Of a stretch of DNA of 64,000 nt, positions 56,701-64,000 are shown in pieces. The translations under genes and the position numbers were made by a program. The notes below the pieces were generated by a model. It was not told the origin of the DNA. It ran no database searches and was given only the letters and a program-made list of their open reading frames with translations. The stretch comes from Lunularia cruciata (lineage: Eukaryota; Streptophyta; Marchantiopsida; Lunulariales; Lunulariaceae). Every line of letters starts with the position of its first letter. The first letter of the stretch is position 1. The DNA lies in NCBI GenBank assembly GCA_948567375.1, contig OX419758.1, positions 4,221,001 through 4,285,000 of the forward strand. The letters are read 5' to 3'.

Positions 56701-57060
56701 GTGGCATGCGAGAAGGTGAAGGAAGCGCGGCTGAGGAACAAAGTATACTTTGACAAGACTCACCGACTGCGACCGATACCTATCAATGAAGGGGATTGGG
56801 TGCTGGTTTCTGATAACAGCCTAGACGTACAACATTTGACCCTCAAAAAGTTTGCCCGCCGTTGGCATGGCCCATTTGTTGTTACCAAAGTGCACGGGAA
56901 TGCCACCTATAGTGTGCAAGAGCTTGATGGTACTGAACATCGTCTGCCATATGCAGGGAAAAGGGTTAAACTTTTCAAGAGGCAATCAGGAGCCGAGGAG
57001 GAAAGAGATAGTGACTTGGGCTGTGGAGGTGATTTGGAAGATGCCACTGAAGAACGCTGA
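53794..57060 (+). pseudogene. FGL pol: RT, RNase H, integrase
   Basis: One frame from 53794 to 56415 with stops at about 54024, 54750, 55965 and 56130, then a shift near 56410 and an open tail to 57060. RT: 'RWFTVRKKNGKLRFIQDMQP', 'SIGDLYSGYDQFQL', 'PLGLMRMCTLPMGATNSVA' and 'FLDNIPIKG' (Asn where the second Asp is expected). Connection: 'GGIRRFVIDHIQDVEAILRR', 'EVRRFLGACVFYRIWIPHF'. RNase H: 'IIVMVDSSPYAAGWAVGQD'. Integrase: 'YIEVRRYVETCEICQIYSKV', 'LVHMPLGVRGAKYLVLARED', 'MRADRGELDA' and 'YNPEANGK'. No chromodomain. The wording is that of fungal, chiefly basidiomycete, Ty3 elements as I remember them. Confidence 0.88.
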
Positions 57061-57104
57061 TATTGATCACTCCGGACTTGCTGGTGCAGACCGGTGGCTG
57101 CACA

Positions 57105-57121
57105 GGATTGGTGGGGGTGGA
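57105..57121 (+). promoter_or_regulatory. FGL polypurine tract
   Basis: 'ggattggtgggggtgga' directly before TGTCGTCGGG. Confidence 0.75.
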
Positions 57122-60044
57122 TGTCGTCGGGAAAATAGCCCACGTGTACCCTTGAGGCTTTTGGTGTGATAGATTTTCTTTTTTTCTTCTAGTAGTTGTA
57201 AGGAACACAGATTTATGATAATATGTCTCGGGGTGTGGTTTTGCTACCTTGTTTTGGGAGAAAGTGAGGAGACAGAGAAAGGCTGAGGGTTTTTCAGAAA
57301 ATGCCAAAAGATTTCGAGAAAAAGGTTTGCAAAGGATTTTGAGAGAAGTGGCAGAAATTTTTGGGAGAAGAGAGGAGTAGGGTTTTTGGAAAGCCAGGGG
57401 AGCGGGAGAAAAATTCGAGTTGGACAGGGGAAGGGTTTTGGACAGAGAAACAATCAGGGGAAGGATTTTTTGAGTTGGACAGGAGTGCTTGAGAGTGCAG
57501 GGGAGAGAAATTCTCAAGAACTGAAGGGTTTGGACAAAGAAACAATCAAGGGAAGGAATTTTTGAGTTGGACAGGAGTGCTTGAGAGTGCAAGGGAGAGA
57601 AATTCTTGGGAACTAAAGGGTTTGGACAGAGGAACAATCAGGAGAAGAAAGTTTTCGAGTTGGATAGGAGTGTGAGAGTGCAGGGCTGTGCTTGGACCAG
57701 GAGAGGAATTTCAAAATGTGAGAGTGCAGGCCTGTGCTTGGACCAGGAGAGGGATTTTGAAATGTGAGAGTGCAGGGCTGTGCTTGGACCAGGAGAGGAA
57801 TTTCGAAATGTGAGAGTGCAGGGCTGTGCTTGGACCAGGAGAGTGATTTCGAAATGTGAAGAGTACAGGGTTGTGCTTGGACCAGGAGAGGGATTTCGAA
57901 ATGTGAGAGTGCAGGGCTGTGCTTGGATCAGGAGAGGAATTTCAAAATGTGAGAGTGCAGGGCTGTGCTTGGACCAGCAGAAGAAATTTTTGAAATGTGA
58001 AGGGAGTCTTGAAGGGCTGAAGGCTTTTGGAGATGCATGAGGGCTGTGTTTTGGACCAAGACAGAAATTTTCGAAATGTGAAGGGAGTCTTGAAGGGCTG
58101 AAGGCTTTTGGAGATGCATGAGGGCTGTGTTTTGGACCAGGATAGGAATTTCCAAAATGTGAAAGGAGTCTTGAAGGGCTGAAGGCTTTTGGAGATGCAT
58201 GAGGGCTGTGTTTTGGACCAGGACAGAAATTTTCAAAATGTGAAGGGAGTCTTGAAGGGCTGAAGGCTTTTGGAGATGCATGAGGGCTGTGTTTTGGACC
58301 AGGACAGAAATTTTCAAAATGTGAAGGGAGTCTTGAAGGGCTGAAGGCTTTTGGAGATGCATGAGGGCTGTGTTTTGGACCAGGACAGGAATTTTCGAAA
58401 TGTGAAAGGAGTCTTGAAGGGCTGAAGGCTTTTGGAGATGCATGAGGGCTGTGTTTTGAACCAGGACAGAAATTTTCGAAATGTGAAGGGAGTCTTGAAG
58501 GGCTGAAGGCTTTTGGAGATGCATGAGGGCTGTGTTTTGGACCAGGACATAAATTTTCGAAATGTGAAGGGAGTCTTGAAGGGCTGAAGGCTTTTGGAGG
58601 TGAATGAAGGCAAGTTTTGCAGGCTTGTTGGGGCTTGAGATTTCAGGGCAGAAGGTGTTCATGAAGGAAATTTTGCAGGAAATGTAAAGGCCTGAAGAGA
58701 GAGAGAAGAAACTCTAGAGGGATTTGGACAGGAAAAGGAGAGGAATGAAGGAGTGCTAGCTTGGACAGGAGGAGTGAAATTTTGAGTTGGACAATAGACC
58801 TGGCTGTACAGAAGCTGGAGAGTATGGGAAGAGGAAGTTGAAAGGAAGGACGTTGAGAGAAGGGCTGAAAAGGAGAAATTTCGAAGGAAGAGACCTGGCT
58901 GTACAGTAGCTGGATAGAGAAGTGAGAAGTGAAGGAAATTTCGAGAGATTTTGCACTGGGACAGAGGGAAAGGAGTTTGGGTTTCAGAAGTTTAGTCAGG
59001 AGAGAATGAGATGAACTTTCAGAGAATAGGATTGTACAAGACAAGGACTGTGCTTCGAAGGAAGAACTGTGACTGATCAGGAGACACCCAGGAGAAACTC
59101 TCGAGTTGTTGTGAAGGTTTGAGAGTGAACCAAGAGAGACTGAAAAGAGGAGTTTCAGAATTTATTTGTGAAGATTTGAGAGTGGACTACAAGAGACATA
59201 GAGAGGAATTTTCAAGCTTTACAGTGAGGGCCAGGAGAGCTGGAGACAACATAGCAGTTCTCAAAGGTTGGTGAATGGCTGATGCTAGGCAGAAGATAGA
59301 GAGGCCATTTTCTCAAAGGAGATTTGGAGGTCTGATGCTGAAGTGACAAGCAAAGAGAAGAGAAGGAGAGGCTTCGAATGCTGAGCGGTGAGTGACAGTT
59401 TGATAAAAGAGAAGGAGTTGAGAAGATTGTCTGCATGTGATTGGGCGAGTTTGGATGTTCATCTGGAATGACTTGGTTGCCCAGGTGTTAAAGTAGGAAT
59501 GGACACTCCATAGGGAAGAATTGTTTGTGTTGTTTGACTTACAGCTGTATGACTGGTTGAAGAGGATGATTCATGAACGGATAAATGTACTCTGAATTGT
59601 GGATGTTGTCAAGGGAAGGGCTGCATTTAGGAGCTCTTGGTCCAGTCTATATGATTGCCCAGTTCAGTGATCAATACAGCCAGGTTTGAGCACCATTAGT
59701 TGCTTGTGGTTATTTCATAAAGTCTCACCAGAGCCATTTTAGGAATCTGTCTGAGCCAAGAGCCAAACTCACAGACCCGAACATAAAAGAGAACTGGAAG
59801 TGATACTATATACGAATAGAGCTACAAGGCCAAACACAGTCAAACACAATTGAATGCTATAGATCAACTTTAGGTTACAATATCCAACATACAAACCTTG
59901 GGAGAAACCTGCCCTGGGGACAATCAGAACAACCTTACCTATTGGGAAGAGCTGCCAGCCATACCAAACAAGGAAGAGAATGACAAACCTCAGGAAGACT
60001 TAAGTCATTTGCACCAATCTCAACTAAGCACTAGCAGCCAGGTG
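57122..60044 (+). repeat. FGL 3' LTR, truncated at right
   Basis: Same order as the 5' LTR: 92-bp repeats, about seven 46-bp repeats (57679-57990), eight 81-bp repeats (57990-58606), then the unique GA-rich part. It ends at 'gcagccaggtg', 29 bp short of the LTR end seen at 44602, joined to an inverted LOR fragment. Confidence 0.9.
57990..58606 (+). repeat. 81-bp tandem repeat, 8 copies
   Basis: 'ggctgaaggctttt' recurs every 81 bp from about 58015 to 58582, eight times, against seventeen in the 5' LTR of the same element. Confidence 0.95.
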
Positions 60045-61912
60045 TCCTGATTATGAAGTAACTCTTGTAATCTCTCTTCTTCCCTATATTGTGCTGCCAA
60101 CTCTCTTTGCCAGAGTTGCTTCTTCTCCTCGACACTCTCCATCACCCTATTGAGCTCTTGTTCCCTCTCTGCTACTCTTGCCCTAGCATGGATAACTTAT
60201 ACTCTTGAATCAGCAAATGCTGCTTCAAGATCTCATATTTTGCTACCTGCTTTTCCCTTGCTATGTTGCTCTTCTTAACAAGCTCTTCTCAATAACTTAC
60301 TTCTCTCTTCAGGTCTTCAATTATCTGAGTCCTCACTATTGCATCCGCTCGCAGTACTTCCCTTTCCTCCTCACCTCGGGTTATGACTTTCTTCACCTCT
60401 GGACAAGTCGACAGCATCTCCTTCTTCTTTTGCTCTAACTTCACCAGCAATGGACACACGACCTCTCGCAAATACTCGACCCCATCGCTTGCTACTACCT
60501 CTTCTTGCGTAGGAAATTCTTTGCGTACTTCGTGTTCGTCCAATACTCGCCTCCTTCTCTACAGTCTTTGTATCAGAATAGATGCCTCGCTTCCTGAGCT
60601 TTCTTTCGCTTCTTCTTTCACATTACTTGGACCTGCATTGCACTTTGTCTTACATCTCGAGCGGACTCCCCTCTGAACTGCAATCTTCTTCTCTTCGGGC
60701 TTGGGTACCTCATCTTCCAACTTTGTGTTGTCCTCGGCCTCGGTCTTTGCCTGCACTTCTTCTTCCTCCTCTGCAGCAGCTGGCCTCAATGTCATTTCTC
60801 CTTCGTCATCACTGTCGCTACTCGTATCTCCACTCTGCAGCGTTAGCTCGAGCTCCTCCTTGTGTTCTGAGTCTTCTGTCTTGCACTCAGCGTCACCTTC
60901 TGAGTCTTCATCTTCCGACTTGATCACCACCATGCCTCACCTTGGGTTTCCTCTTCTTGTCTTCCGAGGTTTCATTTTATCTTTGGCTTTGCCCTGCCGA
61001 CTTTGCTTCTTTGATTTTGGAGTACTCACTTTGATCTCCACATTCTTCCCCGTCTTCTTGTAGTACTCATCGGTGCTTCTGATTTGTAGGATGTACTGCT
61101 GCTTCTCTATGTTGACTTCCTTTCTCAAATCAGGATGGAAATGTGACACCATCCTACTACGCTTTGCCGAGTTCAGCAAATTCAACCCGAGGTAGAAATA
61201 AGCTGAAAATGGCACAATGTAGTGTGGAGGCGATTTATCTTGCAGATTCCACACCATTTGTCTTGTTCGCCCATGGAAACACCTTGCCCAATTAATTGGT
61301 TCTCCTGCAAACAATTTGTGAAAGAACACCACTTGGTGTTTCATCACATATGTTGTTCTCTCTGGCTTCAGGATTGCCATCAGAGCACTCACAATTCCTC
61401 TCTTGACGGGGTCTTTGTAACTCTCAACTTTGTACCCATTCTACATCCGCTTTGACATCCCTTACTTCTTGGGTTTCCTCAGCTATCTCTCCCTTCCCCA
61501 AGAACGTGGCCCCCTGCTCCGAGCTTGCTTCCTTCCCAAGTACGAGTCTCCAATCCGACTCTGTCCAGCGAGCCGGATTCCTCTCTTCCCTTCTTCCTTG
61601 AGTCCATCGAGACACTTGCTCTTGATGATCTTTGTCATGAAACATGGAAAACTCACATTCCATTTCCACGCCAAGAAGGTGATCTGAAGTCGGCTCAAGA
61701 CTTCAATCCTCGCAATCACATCTAACTTCCAAATCGCATGATTTCTCACTGCAAATTTGGAGTTCTTTCCTCCTCCCATCTCTCTGGCTTTCTCGCTGTC
61801 CTTCGGTTTCACTCTTGCGACTTCCCCTTTACACACTAGCGCGTCTCCAACTCTATTTCCCATCCCCCGATCACCTGCAAGATGACTCCTCAATGGCAAA
61901 GGAAAATCTTGA
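60045..61912 (-). pseudogene. LOR LTR ORF, s4 copy, N-terminal to coiled coil
   Basis: Minus strand with a few stops and shifts. Domain: 'VRNHAIWKLDVIARIEVLSR', 'NVSFPCFMTKII', 'YVMKHQVVFFHKLFAGEPIN', 'WARCFHGRTRQMVWNL' and 'VPFSAYFYLGLNLLN'. Here the codons after 'EVNIEK' are Gln-Gln ('QQYILQIRSTDEYY'), so the frame reads through where three other copies have TAG. It continues into an acidic region (60933-60559, 'EELELTLQSGDTSSDSDDEG'), a Cys/Lys patch 'RSRCKTKCNAG', Arg-rich 'RRRRV' and coiled coil. This copy shows that the N-terminal domain and acidic region belong to one protein. Confidence 0.75.
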
Positions 61913-61935
61913 CATTGCTTTGTCGTGAGCTCAAT

Positions 61936-61943
61936 TTTTATAG
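61936..61943 (-). promoter_or_regulatory. TATA box upstream of LTR ORF, s4
   Basis: Minus strand CTCTATAAAAATTG, about 25 bp before the expected ATG. Confidence 0.55.
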
Positions 61944-62326
61944 AGTTGCACTTTCTTTGACTTTCTTCACTTTGAGTTTCTACCAAGAAATCATACCTCC
62001 TGCATGCGCCTATCATTGTCAATCAAACTTTGCGCATATGGGCCACCAGTTTTGAACGGTCCTTTCTTGAATTTCTCACCCCAACAGAAGGTTGTTAGAC
62101 TGACTTTGCCTCGCGTTGAGCTCCCCCCGATACAAAGACTCCTTACTTTGGGTTGTATGTTGACAAGGCATTTTCAAGTACTTCGTCTTATGACCCAAAG
62201 TCACTTTACTTCGGGTTTCATCCCAAAGACTCTTTTCTTTGCCTTCTTTGGCCATATAGGCGCAATCCAACTCCTCTATACACTTCTTCTTCTCTATTAA
62301 AAAAAACAAAAAATGTGGGCACCACA

Positions 62327-63101
62327 CAAGGGTAGCAGAGAAGGAACAAGAGCTCAATAGAGTAATGGAGAGTGTTGAAGAGAAGAAGCAACTGTGGCAA
62401 CGGGAGTTGACAGTGAGATATAGGGAAGAAGAGAGATTACAAGAGTTACTTTGTAATCAGGAAGAGAAGGTTGTACAGAAGGAGAAGGAGAAGGAAATTG
62501 TGAAAGCCGAGTTCAAAGCAAAATTGGCAATGTACCGAGAAGATTGGCTTGCAGATCGGGAGCACAAAAGGAAGATGAGATTGGAGCTATTGAAGGAGAT
62601 CATAATTAGGATGAATGTGATGTTGAATATAGAGGCCAGTGTGCATATTGAAGAGACAAGGCTGCACGAGTTGAAGTTGTTGGTGCAGGAGACAAGGAGG
62701 AGACATGCAAAGGACATAGATTTGAATGCATTGTTGATTAGTCTCAGAACTTGTGTAGATAGGAAGATATTAGAAGTGGAAGATAATATCACGATTATAT
62801 TAGACTTGGTAAAGTTGGAGATAGATAAACTTCGGAAAGATGTTAGAGCAAAACCCAAAGTAGATGAATTAGGAGTGCAAATGTCTTTGAAGTTATCATG
62901 GAGGCATTAGAGAAGAGTGGGTCAAAAGATAAGGAGTTAGATAGATTACCCACTAGTGAAATGTCAGATCAGGAAAGAGAATTATTAGATTTGGTAGAAG
63001 ATGTAGGAATTATGAAACCCGAGGACAGAGTAGTAGGAAGTAAAGTTACTTTGGGATTGGGTTTGAAAGCCAAGGAAGAAGTAGACATCGGATTGGATTA
63101 G
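62327..63101 (+). pseudogene. LOR LTR ORF, s3 copy, coiled coil and tail
   Basis: Starts inside the coiled coil ('RVAEKEQELNRVMESVEEKK'), stays open to 62910, then shifts by one base and continues to TAG 63099 ('DQERELLDLVEDVG', 'LGLKAKEEVDIGLD'). The tail matches the s1 copy closely. Its first 100 bp duplicate sequence present in inverted form at 60050-60170. Confidence 0.8.
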
Positions 63102-63219
63102 TAAATGATTTGAGATTTGAATAGGCAGATATGAAGAGGTGCATTGTCATTTCGGATCTGCAGGTTTGTAATGTCATAAGGAAGAGGTACATTAGGAAGA
63201 TAAATGTCGATTGCTTCAC

Positions 63220-63226
63220 TATTTAA
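63220..63226 (+). promoter_or_regulatory. TATA-like box of LOR LTR s3
   Basis: TATTTAA, 669 bp before the LTR end; the same spacing as in s1 and s2. Confidence 0.5.
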
Positions 63227-63889
63227 GAGTGGCATTCGCAGTCAGATGTTATTCAATGCTCATTATTTCTGAGAATAGATAAAGCAAAGTCTTGTGAAGT
63301 AGTGCTCGTCGCTTGAGCTTGATTCCGAGTATCAGCTTTGCAATTGTGTTTGTGAGTGTGTGGAGAAATTCAAAGTGCAAGTCAGTGTGCTTGTTGGATG
63401 TTGGATTCCGCAGCCTTGATCTTCATTCTGTGTGTTTGATCTTGAGGGAAGTGCAATTGAAGCAATGCCTTGACAGATCTGAGAGGAATTGTATTGTTGG
63501 TAGTATTCTGCATTGTGAGTGTAGTGTGCAGTTGATGTGAAACAATTTTGATTGAGGAAGTTGTGCCTTCAATGGAGGGGTGGAACACAATTCTGAGGCA
63601 AAGTCATTTTATAATGAAGTGCCATTTTCGGGAAAGCCTGAATCATCACAATCAAGATTGTTTGGAAAGAGTTGAAGGTGTTGTGAGTAAGGAGTGTTAA
63701 CCTGTGCAAATCAATGCTTGTTACTCTCTTTTGGGTGTGGTTTCTACCTGAGAGATTAAAGACACAACCAAGAAGAACTGAAATTGTTACTATTTGACTT
63801 CGTATTTGGACATTTCTGACTCGTATCTCTGCGGGAATGAACTTTACTTACCCGATTACCACAAAAGTGATATTTGTCGGGTTGTCACA

Positions 63890-64000
63890 GAGTGTGATCA
63901 ATGCTTGTTACTCTCTTTTGGGTCTGGTTTCTACCCAAGAAGTGAAAGAATAATTCAAGACAAACCATATTTGTTACTGTTTGACTTTGTATTTGACCAA
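63890..64000 (+). repeat. LOR 3' LTR, third part, runs off the window
   Basis: Begins with the second gagtg and continues the LTR interrupted at 39709. By comparison with 17773 about 85 bp remain beyond the window before the LTR end. The bases that follow should be caaaa if the target duplication is intact. Confidence 0.8.

Larger units (their letters stand above)
41018..60044 (+). mobile_element. FGL: large Ty3 element of fungal-like type
   Basis: 5' LTR 41018-44602 and 3' LTR 57122-60044 (its last 29 bp deleted). The internal part 44603-57121 holds PBS, gag-protease and pol, interrupted by the complete CHR element (47201-53788). The left target copy would be ggcgg (41013-41017); the right one was lost with the deletion. 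RT, RNase H and integrase wording differs from the other four families here and resembles basidiomycete Ty3 elements as I remember them. The reading frames carry several stops and one shift. Confidence 0.88.
60045..62326 (-). mobile_element. LOR LTR fragment s4, inverted, 3' part lost
   Basis: Minus strand: starts TGTGGTGCCCACA at 62326 and runs through leader, TATA box (61936-61943) and ORF to the coiled coil, where it is cut at 60045 against FGL. To the right the plus-strand s3 LTR continues with 'caagg' (62327-62331), a possible target copy. The simplest reading is an antisense LOR LTR inserted into the s3 coiled coil, followed by a deletion that removed its 3' part, about 0.9 kb of s3 and 29 bp of FGL. 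Confidence 0.75.
39710..63889 (+). mobile_element. LOR solo LTR s3, split by FGL and rearranged
   Basis: It starts TGTGGTACCC (39710) and ends GGGTTGTCACA (63889), flanked by exact GAGTG copies (39705-39709 and 63890-63894), with LOR LTR sequence continuing on both sides. Its own sequence is 39710-41017 and 62327-63889. Between them lie the FGL element and an inverted LOR fragment. About 0.9 kb of its own middle is missing. The single LTR between duplications makes it a solo LTR. Confidence 0.85.
15844..64000 (+). mobile_element. LOR element, nearly complete, cut by window end
   Basis: A Ty3/gypsy element of its own family on the plus strand: 5' LTR 15844-17773 (deleted inside), PBS 17781-17798, gag, protease, RT, RNase H, integrase, polypurine tract 28319-28334, 3' LTR from 28335. 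Excluding insertions the 3' LTR covers 28335-30505, 38192-39709 and 63890-64000, and by comparison with other copies lacks about 85 bp at the window end. Later insertions are a Y solo LTR (21292-21981), LOR solo s2 (23250-26957), Y (30506-38191) and LOR solo s3 (39710-63889). There is no chromodomain. The PBS-like 'cggcactactgtcgggga' resembles the Athila-type site as I remember it. Confidence 0.85.

Noticed and set aside
60045-63889. LINE-style twin priming as the cause of the inverted LOR fragment
   Set aside because: The order fits a 5' inversion, but the unit is an LTR without poly(A), both termini are intact LTR ends, and the outer 5-bp duplication belongs to the whole s3 LTR. Insertion plus deletion is simpler.

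Overview
The window is transposon-dense plant nuclear DNA with no identifiable host gene. Nearly everything I can explain is a Ty3/gypsy LTR retrotransposon or a piece of one, nested up to four levels deep. Chromodomain integrase, iMet-type primer-binding sites, 5-bp target-site duplications (TSDs), very long LTRs and heavy nesting point to a large-genome land plant. A gymnosperm (or fern) is my guess; nothing in the sequence proves it.

Left part (1-11831) is old and scrambled. It holds an antisense solo LTR of a chromovirus family (778-1367), a decayed reverse transcriptase/RNase H (1373-3021), an (AT)n tract, decayed relatives of the LOR element described below, and an antisense integrase remnant (10056-10930). 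It also holds an antisense ORF ending in a PHD finger (8389-9114), next to an LTR-like repeat.

The main result is a family I label LOR ('LTR with ORF'). Its LTR is about 3.7-3.9 kb, begins TGTGGTACCC and ends GGGTTGTCACA. It carries a long sense-strand ORF (about 857 codons in the best copy): a conserved N-terminal domain, an acidic/basic middle and a long coiled coil. Solo LTRs flanked by 5-bp TSDs lie at 11832-15609, 23250-26957 and 39710-63889 (interrupted). One nearly whole element begins at 15844: 5' LTR 15844-17773, PBS, gag, protease, RT, RNase H, integrase, polypurine tract, then a 3' LTR from 28335 that runs past the end of the window.

The LOR 3' LTR is split twice. One insertion is a complete 7.7-kb Ty3 element, 'Y' (30506-38191). 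The other is a LOR solo LTR (39710-63889). That solo LTR contains a large element, 'FGL' (41018-60044), whose RT/RNase H/integrase resembles fungal Ty3 elements more than the usual plant lineages and whose 3.6-kb LTRs carry tandem arrays. FGL contains a complete chromodomain element, 'CHR' (47201-53788, TSD GAGTA). An inverted LOR LTR fragment (60045-62326) and a deletion lie to the right of FGL.

Inferred order of events: left-hand debris; LOR; then Y, solo LTRs and the split LOR LTR; FGL inside that LTR; CHR inside FGL. All coding regions are broken by stops, frameshifts or deletions, so every protein call is a pseudogene or a reconstruction of domain order. Element names are working labels only.
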